A stretch of DNA of 64,000 bases. It comes from Petrosia ficiformis. Taxonomy: Eukaryota; Porifera; Demospongiae; Haplosclerida; Petrosiidae. The DNA lies in NCBI GenBank assembly GCA_947044365.1, contig OX345636.1, positions 52,322,746-52,386,745 of the forward strand, given 5' to 3'. The notes under the pieces are model-generated. The model ran no database searches and was not told the DNA's origin. It saw nothing but the letters and a program-made list of their open reading frames with translations. The position numbers and the translations under genes are program-made. This document shows, one piece after another, positions 15,901 through 24,488 of the stretch; the first letter of the stretch is position 1, and each line of letters begins with the position of its first letter.

Positions 15901-17581
15901 TACGGTAAAGTATAGCATTGTAAAGTGTTGTATATATAGCGAAGTATATTAATTACATTGTAAAAAGTGTCACAAATAATAATTTTATAACTACATGTAT
16001 TACCATATTAAGATTTTTCCACGATAAATCAGTATTGATATTACAGAGAAGAGGTAACACAACTTCAAAAGGTGAAATCAAACAAGCCCAATACAAGTTA
16101 TTATTCTGAAGTAAAAGTAGAGCATACTATCAATTAATGTATACATGATATTACATGTAAACACAATTTAATGTATGCATCTGATGATGCACAATCAACA
16201 AAGGGATGAGTCTGGTATCTTAACATAACAATTTTTTTTTCCAACTGGAATGTAACTATGACAACTCAAGCTGGCTCATCTGTACCCTCATACCCAGGGA
16301 TGGCAGAGAAAAAGAGCATGGATTGAACTTTTTGCACATGCACTAATTAACAAGCAAAATAACATGTGGTCACTAAAGGGTGTCAGTTTGTAGTACACAA
16401 TAATACGGCAAGATGAGCTCCTGGTTTGGAATGAGATCAGGGTATCCAAGGTGCTATACACAACAGAGATCACTGGATCAAAACTAGCCATATTGATTTT
16501 ACTACCTAATTTTAGCTAAGTAGAACAGAACGATTGTTTCACAGTCGCCTCAGAATCAGTGAAATTAAAAGCATGTGCAAACAGTTGAATCCAGGCTCTT
16601 TATCTCTGCCATCTTAAAAAGCCCAGGTACGAGGCTAGCTCATCTACAGCATGCACTATAACAAGTGTAATTATGCTCTACTTAATTACTTTGCCAGATA
16701 TTTCATAGTGTTGTACCTATACTGGTATAGGTAAATGTACATGTATAGGTGCCTATACCAAGGTATAGGTAAATATAGGTATAGGCAAGTAGTATAGGGC
16801 AGATATAGATACTTTACAGACCAAGTTTGGAAACTTTATAGTACTATTTTACTGTAGGAAAAGATTGATACAACAGTCAGAATCATATGTTTTGGAGCTA
16901 TTTCCATCTTTTCTAGTAGTTTGTGAGTTTCATTTTCCAACAGAAATGGCTATATAGAGCAATGCTGTGATCTGCATGAAGAAAGGAGTGAATACCTGCA
17001 TATATAGGTATAGGCAGTTTTAGTTGCCTATAATATCTGTATCTGAACTATAGGCAAAACCTAGTGTAGGTACAACACTAATATTTCATGACATTAATGT
17101 TACCACTGATGATGATTAACCTATACTTCAAAACAAAGGATTATTAATATCACTTACTGAAGCATACTTCTTGTCATGACATGTTTCAATTAGTTCTGCA
17201 ATAGCAACCACATTTTTTTGCTCATAAGCTCTCACTAGTTTATCATCCTATAATAAATACAAGACGAAAAAAAGTATTTATTAATTAAATATAGGCATAA
17301 TTATATACAAATTCATTCATCATTCATTGGAGTTCTCGTGCAAAGCTGCCACACTGAAATATAATTATATATATATATGTCTATAAGCTTTGAAAGTGAA
17401 GAATATTGATGTTCTATTCATAATTATCTGAAGATATGTTGATTTCTGTATTGTTTGTTCATCTGATGGCCATGGACAATATCAAAATAGTAAAGTACAT
17501 GTATGGTACAGTTGGAAACATCTACAACTCACTAACCAGGATTGCTTTCTCCAGAGGGCTTAGCATTCCACTTGTAGCCAT
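1..17581 (-). CDS. Gene A: ankyrin-repeat / caspase-like protein, 3' end outside window
   Basis: Multi-exon model of 23 visible exons, about 849 residues to the window edge. Exons in transcript order: 17537-17581, 17158-17247, 16004-16105, 15114-15212, 13862-13960, 13084-13182, 11867-11941, 11574-11672, 11331-11405, 10769-10826, 9969-10030, 8924-9013, 8711-8812, 7383-7481, 6515-6589, 6388-6457, 6004-6066, 4998-5066, 4341-4385, 3983-4042, 2750-3478, 826-918, 1-149. Every junction has AG/GT and the phases agree throughout, which strongly supports a single reading frame. Order of parts: two ankyrin modules, a low-complexity linker, a C14 caspase-like domain, a second linker, then a possible death-fold start. 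This suggests a signalling protease whose ankyrin repeats bind partners; cytosolic, since no signal peptide is visible. ATG at 17579-17581 is chosen as the first in-frame Met giving MATSGMLSP. The function is inferred. The last exon may be a separate gene, though its phase fits. Confidence 0.8.
511..757 (+). repeat. Dispersed repeat, copy 1 of a pair
   Basis: Shares about 250 bp with 4568-4839, including GGCCAATTAAGTCAATTAAT and TGCTGTCGCATGCTTGAAAA, ending AATTAATCATCCCAGCC. Confidence 0.65.
1723..1930 (+). mobile_element. MITE-1 copy, 5' part
   Basis: Contains ATAATTGCTTTCTATGGGGT, TACGTAGTTAAGAAAGTTG, CCGTCAATTAATGAGCATGA and AGAAACTGGAACTAATAGTG. In gene A intron 21. Confidence 0.6.
2750..3478 (-). 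CDS. Gene A, caspase-like (peptidase C14) domain, exon 21
   Basis: One 729-nt exon, residues about 526-768 of the model. The caspase fold is recognisable from MSSTFQELNF and NDLTYTELV (the region before the active site), then VFYFAGHGG with the catalytic His at about residue 613, then RIFLFDCCLS, where a Cys (about 667 or 668) takes the place of the catalytic Cys. The p10-like part follows: CLIAYATSRKYKSEGDD and GGLWTHYLHQNL. The motif resembles broad C14/metacaspase-type proteins (D-x-C) rather than the QACRG of classical caspases. Both catalytic residues appear present, so activity is plausible. Acceptor at 3479-3480; donor at 2748-2749 after FFLK. Reading past the donor reaches a stop near 2706, which would be an alternative ending by intron retention. 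Confidence 0.85.
3983..6066 (-). CDS. Gene A, duplicated linker exons (17-20)
   Basis: Four very small exons, 6004-6066, 4998-5066, 4341-4385 and 3983-4042, all with phase 1 at both ends, so any one could be skipped without breaking the frame. They form two similar pairs: 17 and 18 both begin AND-T, while 19 and 20 both begin with I-D-(I/V) and end S-I-Q or N-I-Q. The encoded sequence is Thr/Lys/Glu-rich and probably disordered. It separates the ankyrin modules from the caspase-like domain and could serve as a cleavable or phosphorylated hinge; that role is inference. Confidence 0.7.
4568..4839 (+). repeat. Dispersed repeat, copy 2 of a pair
   Basis: Direct-orientation partner of 511-757, in gene A intron 18 (between exons 18 and 19); clearly diverged by substitutions and small indels. 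Confidence 0.65.
6388..10826 (-). CDS. Gene A, linker and second ankyrin module (exons 10-16)
   Basis: Residues about 262-446. Exons 10 and 11 (10769-10826, 9969-10030) encode a charged linker (KKEVVDSISKETG). Exons 12-15 (90, 102, 99, 75 nt) repeat the plan of exons 2, 3, 4 and 7: NDRLRDAYILG, NNRLFWACEYG, LNRSFLHGAAATG, YGKTPLELAELEEKSE. Exon 16 (6388-6457) begins a Ser/Glu-rich linker. Matching exon lengths and cap sequences show that this is a tandem internal duplication of the first module that kept fewer central repeats. Phase is 0 through exons 12-15 and shifts to 1 at exon 16. Confidence 0.85.
8324..8695. mobile_element. MITE-2, TIR about 70 bp
   Basis: Left GGAGCACATCAATGAACAAA and right TTTTTCATTGATGCATTCC are inverted, and the complementarity continues through GCAACTTCCATGTAAATAAT. 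In gene A intron 13. A one-armed copy lies at 43548-43640. Confidence 0.65.
9162..9614. mobile_element. hAT-like MITE with BED-like coding trace
   Basis: Terminal inverted repeats TAGAGATGTACTGATAA and the complement of TTATCAGTGCATCTCTG. 8-bp flanks AAATATAC (9154-9161) and AAATGTAC (9615-9622) match at 7 of 8. The interior reads KRTMVWDFFY, reminiscent of the start of a BED zinc finger in hAT transposases. 453 bp, in gene A intron 11 (between exons 11 and 12). Confidence 0.65.
10220..10310 (-). repeat. SINE-like fragment
   Basis: The minus strand has GGTTCAATCCTAATCAGATT then AGTTTTCCTTTGTTTCTAGT and TCTCTCGTGC, matching the plus copy at 18500-18590. Confidence 0.45.
11165..11250. repeat. 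Short inverted repeat
   Basis: GTGCTATATATATCAGATTT and AAATCTGATATAGCAC are inverted around a loop of about 50 bp holding TGACGTCA-like sequence. Probably a small MITE in gene A intron 9. Confidence 0.5.
11331..17581 (-). CDS. Gene A, first ankyrin module (exons 1-9)
   Basis: Residues about 1-261. Exon lengths 45, 90, 102, 99, 99, 99, 75, 99 and 75, all phase 0, so each ankyrin unit sits on its own exon. Ankyrin consensus is visible: GNTSLLHAAACG, FGRTPLHLASANG, MGNTPLHIAALMG, IGMTPMHRAAFEG, and closing half-repeats QTALDLAELENKSE and YGKTPLDLAEQEERLE. The two leading exons encode a non-consensus helical cap (DDKLVRAYEQ; NNNLYWACLI) that recurs in the second module and in gene C. Ankyrin repeats are protein-binding scaffolds; the partner is unknown. 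Introns between these exons hold MITEs and a 50-bp minisatellite. Confidence 0.85.
12168..12822. repeat. 50-bp minisatellite, about 13 units
   Basis: Unit about 50 bp built on TTAGAAGCACAGTGCGTTTG, GTAGATAATCTAGATACC and ACTGTTAAATA, with a few shortened units near 12440-12510. In gene A intron 6 (between exons 6 and 7). Confidence 0.9.
13577..13832 (+). mobile_element. MITE-1 copy
   Basis: Starts ACAGGGCCATTCCTATGATT and ends CAAAGCAATTATAGGCATAC; contains CAGTCAATTAATGGGTGTGG. In gene A intron 5 (between exons 5 and 6). Confidence 0.65.
14161..14379. mobile_element. MITE-3 with internal 20-bp tandem unit
   Basis: Short TIRs CACTGTTCTGCC and GGCAGAACACTG, 6-bp flanking duplication TGCATG (14155-14160, 14380-14385). 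Inside, GAGGTGGTTAATTTATCTAA-type units occur four times. A second copy at 22178-22298 has two units. Confidence 0.65.
15298..15495 (+). mobile_element. MITE-4 5' part
   Basis: AAGATGGTGGAGAAAAAGAG, AAAATAACATGTGGTC, AGTACACAATAA and GCTCCTGGTTTAGAACAAGA match the 16.3-kb copy. Confidence 0.55.
16282..16637. mobile_element. MITE-4 with long TIRs
   Basis: The left arm GATGGCAGAGAAAAAGAGCA and right arm CTCTTTATCTCTGCCATC are inverted and extend through GTTGAATCCAGGCTC / GCATGTGCAAA-type sequence. In gene A intron 2 (between exons 2 and 3). A related 5' part lies at 15298-15495. Confidence 0.6.
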
Positions 17582-18103
17582 TTCCCTTGTTTGCGGTGAT
17601 TACTATTACCATGACAACTAAAAACTTATTATTATTCATTATTATTCAGTGGCTCATGGAGGAAGAGGGTCTTACACTACTTCTTCCAATGAAGTGCACA
17701 TTAGTCTTTTTAATACAATTAATATAAAACTTGTAAAAAAACAAACAAACAAAATGGAAGACTGAAGAACACAGTAAGAACGAATGAGATGCTCATAAGC
17801 TACTATGAAAGAGTGTAAAAAGAAGTGACAAACCTAAGTAAGCACACAAATATTAGCATGCCAGATGTATCACTATATATAGGGTAACAAATCTTTCTAC
17901 ACATAATCAACTAATAATTCCTTTGAGACAGACCTGTGCAGGAACGAAAATACTATAATTATTATATACATAGAATAAAGGACATAGATGTATGTAATTA
18001 CTGCCCTACACGTATATAAGGCATTATTATGGCATGAGAGATTTAGAAACCACTGTTCTCTCCTGCAATCCACCTATAAAAGCCTAGTGAGAACCCTGTT
18101 GTA

Positions 18104-18172
18104 AGAAAAGGAATTGAAGACAGGAATGTCCGAGATCTAGTCAGACACTCTTACCACTGGACTCAGGCCCAA
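18104..18172 (-). repeat. tRNA-derived SINE head or tRNA pseudogene
   Basis: The minus strand reads like a tRNA 5' half: CCAGTGGTAAGAGTGTCTGA (A-box region and anticodon arm), followed by a B-box-like TCTTCAATTCC. Stems are imperfect, so it is not called a functional tRNA. Confidence 0.45.
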
Positions 18173-18499
18173 TGGCAAAGGAGTATGGGAGTGTACTAAT
18201 CCCAATGCTAGCTTTGTATGCTAGCAACATACAATTGATCTGTGAGTCCACAGAGGAGTCTGTGGTCTTTGTGGTTGTACTTGAAAAGTGTCTGACAGCA
18301 CAAATACCACTGACTGTTGGTAAATAAAGGAAGAGACCACTACAGAGAGTATTATTTCCACTGGTTGGGATACCAATGATCAGCGTAAGGTTGTTTGAGA
18401 ACTAAAAACAGCTTAATGGGGATGAAGCCAGCTCCACAATCTGATGCACCTCCGCTACCAAGGAGTCTACCGGCTCAGATGTCACTGTCTAACAACATT

Positions 18500-18590
18500 T
18501 ATCAGAACAGCTCAGGTTCAATTCCATAGACAGATTTTTAGTTTTCTTCTGTTTCTAATTCTCTCATGCCTGCATATCATGTATAGAAAA
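18500..18590 (+). repeat. SINE-like fragment
   Basis: B-box GGTTCAATTCC followed by AGTTTTCTTCTGTTTCTAAT and TCTCTCATGC. The same B-box plus tail occurs on the minus strand at 10220-10310. Confidence 0.45.
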
Positions 18591-18954
18591 AATGGAAAAC
18601 TAGATAGATGAATGAAGGATGAATGGGGTGTCTGAATATTTAAAACTGCAAATTACTTGTAGTTATGTAGTTCTTTCGTAAATTGTGCAGTTTATCTGCT
18701 TCTCTTAATAAAACAATGCTTGTGACATTTTTGATCGAGGAGCATCAATAATCTGACAGAAGGAAATTGACAATTAGTAGAAGAGACCAACATAAAGTCA
18801 AAAGAAAAATAAGAGAACAATTATGATGAATACGACAATTATTTTGTGTAGCTTGACCACCATCTCGAAAATAGTTAGTGAACAATGTACTCAAATAATA
18901 TTTTCCAGGCAATGCATGTAGTGTCCTTTCAACATCCTCTGTGAAAGTTTTTAT

Positions 18955-19034
18955 TTGCACTACGTCACGTCGAATAATCGGAAGTTTCAGTGGGTGGGGC
19001 TGTCTTACCTCTGAGCTGATCTGACCAGGAAGGC
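18955..19034 (+). promoter_or_regulatory. Candidate promoter-proximal region of gene B
   Basis: Just before the PRUNE2-like ATG there is an unusually GC-rich patch for this window. It holds TACGTCA (a CRE/ATF-type half site) near 18961 and GGGTGGGGC (an Sp/KLF-type box) near 18994. No TATA box is seen. The assignment rests on motif and position only. Confidence 0.35.
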
Positions 19035-19220
19035 ATGTCTGCTATCGAAGAGCTCTTACAGAAAGCTCATGAAATAATCAGGCAACCAGTGAGTACTTTC
19101 TATCAAGTGATAGTCATTATTAAAGTATAGATTTGAGGGATTGTAACATTGTATAAGTAGAATCAATTTGTGTAAATGCCCATTATTTTTGTATGTGCAC
19201 TACATACAATACTTAGATAA

Positions 19221-19283
<63 letters not shown>

Positions 19284-20823
19284 ATACCTGAATTTTTCAT
19301 GCCTGAAATACAACAGACTGTTAAATCTATTATCGACTTGTCTTACGTTTTTAAGGTTCTTGTAGAATTTTAGCTGGAACTCCTATTATATTGTGTCTTT
19401 AAGCTTTTACATGAAGCAACTTTCTTCTAACAGGCTTGAAATCATGTTCTAATACGTGCCACGCCCATTAATTGACCAGAATAATGTAACTTCCTTAACT
19501 ATGTATACAAAATGTACATGACATAAACATAAATATAGATTCAACCCTGTGGTAAGTGATCATAGGGATGGACAGGACATAAAAAGACATTTGCATGTCA
19601 CACATCCAGTCATATGATACTTGTGGATACTAGAATTTGATTGCTTGATACGATTCACTGTATCCTGAGTAATCACAACCAAGTAAGAAATTACTAGAAG
19701 GTCACCAGGCTCTTGTTATGTAGTGGGTACAACTAGGCTTCTTGGATTGGGCTTTCTTTTAGCTAAAACAACTATTAGTTGCATTTTTTAAAAAGCTGTT
19801 GTCTTCTGCTGTTCTTTACCTTGACAACTCATTCTTTCATGTACTTCACTCATTATTCAAACCCTTGGTTGACTATGTTTAGAATATGTGTGCAATACAC
19901 TCATAATTATACATGTACATAATTATTTATATAGATTAAACATTAACCCTGGTTGAAATTAATGTTTTGTGGGCCATAAAAAGTTAGGTCGCTGGCCTTA
20001 GCAAAACATTTAAAACTTTTTTTTAAGGGTGTTAAGAGTTATAATGTAGAGCTCAATAAACTTTGAGATGAGATAATGCACAGGTAAAGTGATTGTAATA
20101 CATGTATGTAATTAAGACCTATATTTATCTGCCACTACCACAAAACACTTAATTCTTTGTAAAGAATGATTTAGTGTCTATCACTTGATATTTCTAGTGT
20201 GTTTTGGTTGTGTCTCCACTGGTAGTTGTGGTTTAGGTAGTTAAGCATTCTCAATATGCTGTTTGGATTACTAATATATGGAATTGTGATTGTGTTGATG
20301 TCATGTGATATATACTAATCCCACATTGTAGCCAGACCTGTGGATGTACTCATGTAATTTGATAACAAATTGACCTGACCACATCCTGATTTGACCACAT
20401 CCTGATTGTATGTTAGTAGTATGACTATACCAACCACTTTCAGTTATATAGTTTACATGTAGCTTAATTACATGTAACTGAAATAAAATTATGCCAGCTA
20501 GAAATGACATTTAACTAACTACAGAGTTCCCATTATTAACAATTTTCCATTCCATTTATTAAAGTAGACCCAGGGGGTGGAAATAATGAGCCAATTGCCA
20601 GACATTTTGACATATTTTCCTCTCTGCTCCCCATATACTTTGTATACAGTTCAGTTTCAATTTACGGGATGATATTCACAGGATTTATCAGACAATGTCC
20701 TGTATGACTGCATGGCAACACCCTTCGTATACCTACAATGTAGTTATAGTTTAATTAATACCTAAAAGTCACATTGCTTTACTAAAAGGCGTTTTAGTTA
20801 TAGTAATCTAAAACAATACTCAT

Positions 20824-20878
<55 letters not shown>

Positions 20879-23800
20879 TTGTGTACATATCTACATAATT
20901 ATTATACAATTATGTGTACATACTCATATCAATGTACATGTACATTGTAGTTATGTACATGTACATGTGTATATAATACATATACACATGTACATTGTAG
21001 TTATGTACATGTGTATATAATACATATACATACATACATACATACATTTTTTTACATGATCACAGTACATGTAACTATAATACCTACAGGAGGAGTTAAA
21101 TACCATTCGTATAGTAATAGGTAATGAGTCATGTGATCTCGACTCTACTTCCTGTTTGTTAGCCCTCTCTCATTTCCTGTTCAAGAAATATCCCAGTGAC
21201 TCCATCCTACCTCTTGTTCACTGTCACCGAGAAGATCTTCCCTTGCGACAAGATATTGTGTGGCTCTTCAAACATCTCGATATTGATCTTACACAACTCA
21301 TCCATTTTCCAGAAGAAGTGGAGATATCCAAACTGCCAGACCCACAAGTCACACTTGTTGATCATAATGTTCCCGACGAGACACTCTGTCCACATGTAAC
21401 TGAGATAATTGATCATCATGATGATGCTCAAACGATACGCTGTCCTCGAACAATAGAACCTGTAGGGTCTTGTGCTACTCTAGTAGGCGAACGTCTTCTT
21501 ACTGACAAGGAATATGAGATCCCTGAAGAAGTGGCAACCTTATTGTTGGCAGCCATTTTGGCAGACACAGCAAATTTATTGGGTGAAGGACGTGTCACTG
21601 AAAAGGACAAATATATTGCATCTCTTTTAGTACATCATGTTTCCATAACAACAGATGAGTTATATAATCAGGTATATAATGTTGATATAAAATTAAACAT
21701 GTACATTAATTTACATATATATTATACATGTACATTTACATGTACATGTAATATAATTATGTCAGGGTTTTAGCTAAAGGGGTTGGCCCACAGAGCTTTT
21801 GATAGGTTTTGAAGCATGGGTCAAATTGGCTCAACAATGGTTATGGACTTAGTGTGTGTGCCATTGGGAATATATCTTGAGCCAATTAATAAAGATTTAA
21901 TGCTAATGTAATCATAATTAAATATGACACTGGGTCCAAAGAAAGAACTTTACAATGCCAAATAAGAAGCTCTTTGAGCCGATGGTGAGCTTGTGGTTCA
22001 CACTCCTTTTGTTGTCTTAATTCCTTTGATGTGTCATAGGAATGCAGTTAAGACTTTAATGTGGTCATGCTTTTGACATTGCCACTCCTCTTTTCTCTTT
22101 TCTCTAAGCAATGTTTATGTTAACTTTAGTGTAAATACTATGAGAATATTATGTACGTGTACATGTGTTCTAACTTGCATTTAGTGCTGTTTATCCAGTA
22201 TGTACCTATAATATATGTATTATCTGAGAGGTGGTTAATTCATGCTGAGTGGTGGTTATTCACGACCAGTGCTGACTAGTGTGGGCAGAACACTGTGTAT
22301 ATATGTGAAAATAGAAAAAAAGTAGAAATAGAACAAAATACTTCATCACTTTCTCCAAAACATTTTTGTGCATTCTGCTATACAAACTCTTATCTGACCT
22401 ACATGTACATATAATATATTCATTAACTATAATTATAACTAAAACCCCTTTCAGTCTTACATGTATATTTGACTGTAACTGAATTACAAGTATACATTTG
22501 TATTGCAACAACTATACATGTCTACTAAATCTAAAACCATTTTAGTACGCCTACATGTAGTATTGTTTTAGTTAATCAACTACTATAACGTGATAAAACT
22601 AGTCATGGTAAATCTACATGTATATACATGTGTGACTAATAGTGTATAACTAAAAGACTTAGTGTCATACTAAAACAATACTAATGCTAAATCTGATACA
22701 ATCTATTATGAATATCATTATAGGCCTTGCATAACCACCTGCAGTACCTTTGATGATGTACCTCTTAGCTATAGTACATGTATATGTATTAATAACAGAT
22801 AAAAGTTACTAACAATTAAAAACTGTGTAATTTATGTAAATTTGAATTTTGATATTTGTATTTCAGATCAGTACTGCTAGATATAACATCAGTGATCTCA
22901 GTACACTTCAGTTACTGAGAGCTGATTTTAAAATTTCTCAAGCTGGAGACTATCAACTAGGGTTTTGTACAATAAGATCTCTTATAACAAAACTTGTAAC
23001 TGAGAGAGACAATGTTGAACAAGATCTGATGCTTTTCTCTCATCAGAACAATTTACATCTCCTAGTACTGTTGTGTATACAAATGAAGCCATTGAGACGA
23101 CAGATTGCTTTATATCAGCCTCCCGATCTACCTCCTGACATTCCTCAAGATCTTGTTGACTCTGTCGCTGCTACTTTGGAAACTGATTCTGAATTACAAG
23201 TGGAACGTGTCGGTGAAGGGATGTTTGATGGGATTGTTTTGGAACAGGGGAATACTTCTATTTCTCGTAAACAAATACTTCCAATTGTTACCAGATGTCT
23301 CCATCATGAGTGAGTGGGATAACTATTATAATACCATATGTATACTAACTATCACGAGTGAATATGAAATACTATATACTGTATACTACCTATCATAAGT
23401 GAATATGATAACTACTATATACTGTATACTAACTATCATAAGGGAATATGATAACTATTATCAGAGAGTATGGTAGTACTCTCTATGTAGGGATGGCACT
23501 GAAAACAAATGGCCGCCCATACATTTCAAATAGCTGAAATCTCTGCTAATATACACAGAAACTTTAAATACACACATACCTTTTGATATTGATGGGTTTT
23601 ATGACTAACAGATGGCCAGTAAAATAGAGAACTGGTGAGTGGCAAAACTGGCTGAATGTTCATCATCATATTATTATTATTATTATGATTCTTTTTCATA
23701 AAAATACATTTCTACATTTCTGAAGCTATAAAAGTAGTTCTAGCACAAATATAAATTTATTTATAGTTAAATTCCATCGAAGTACTGTCTTACTGTTCTG

Positions 23801-24444
23801 TTTCTTGACCTATATAACGAATATGTTCAGCCACTACAGCAAGCTGCTTACGATAGGACGCCATTTGTATTAGACCACACCCATTAATTAATTAAGATGG
23901 ATATCAGATGCTGCTCTACAAGAGGCAAGTTTCATAATTATCACAATGTATTTATACATATGTACATAGTTAACGTACATAGAATATGCACTATAAACTT
24001 ACAATAACACCTTCACCAATAGAATACCGTATATTGGGAAAACTTCGAGCTACGAAATATTCACGTGCAATTTTTTAGTGGAGTAAAAATTTCGTAGTAT
24101 TTTATAGATTACGAAATTTTGTCATGTGGTAATTTTAACAAAATGGATACTGTAGAGCGAGTTTGTTGTGTTTGTGGCTATCACATTTATCGTACTATTT
24201 GGACTGCTGCTGATGGTGAAGTTTTTGCCTGTGAAAGAGAACCACACATACTGTAGGCTAAAATTGTAAAGCGGATCAGTGATAACTGACTGCACTAACT
24301 GAGTTTGCTTCTATACTGATGTGTTAGCTAGTTGAGCCTCACCTCAGTGAGACAAGTAGTTGTCAATTACTACATGTATATTATGATTATCATATGCCCA
24401 ATAATTCATTATTAATTACAATAATTGTTATTATATATTATGTA

Positions 24445-24488
<44 letters not shown>

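Larger units (their letters stand above)
17582..19034. other. Divergent intergenic region between genes A and B
   Basis: About 1.45 kb between the two start codons. It contains SINE-like tRNA-derived sequence (about 18104-18172 minus, 18500-18590 plus) and an AT-rich stretch. A minus-strand frame at 18745-18960 ends in a hydrophobic segment but has no ATG and no recognised similarity, so it is not called as a gene. Confidence 0.6.

Noticed and set aside
18104..18172. Functional tRNA gene
   Set aside because: Acceptor and T stems do not pair well; kept only as SINE-like or pseudo-tRNA.
18745..18960. Minus-strand frame ending in a hydrophobic segment (SLIFLLTLCWSLLLIVNFLL)
   Set aside because: No ATG, no supporting splice partner and no similarity recognised; the hydrophobic tail can arise from T-rich DNA.
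18960..19040. Minus-strand mini-exon starting opposite the gene B ATG with a GTAAGA donor
   Set aside because: The overlap with the gene B start and lack of further exons make chance the better explanation.
19168..19365. ORF with a Cys-Val run
   Set aside because: Pure translation of the (GT)n microsatellite.
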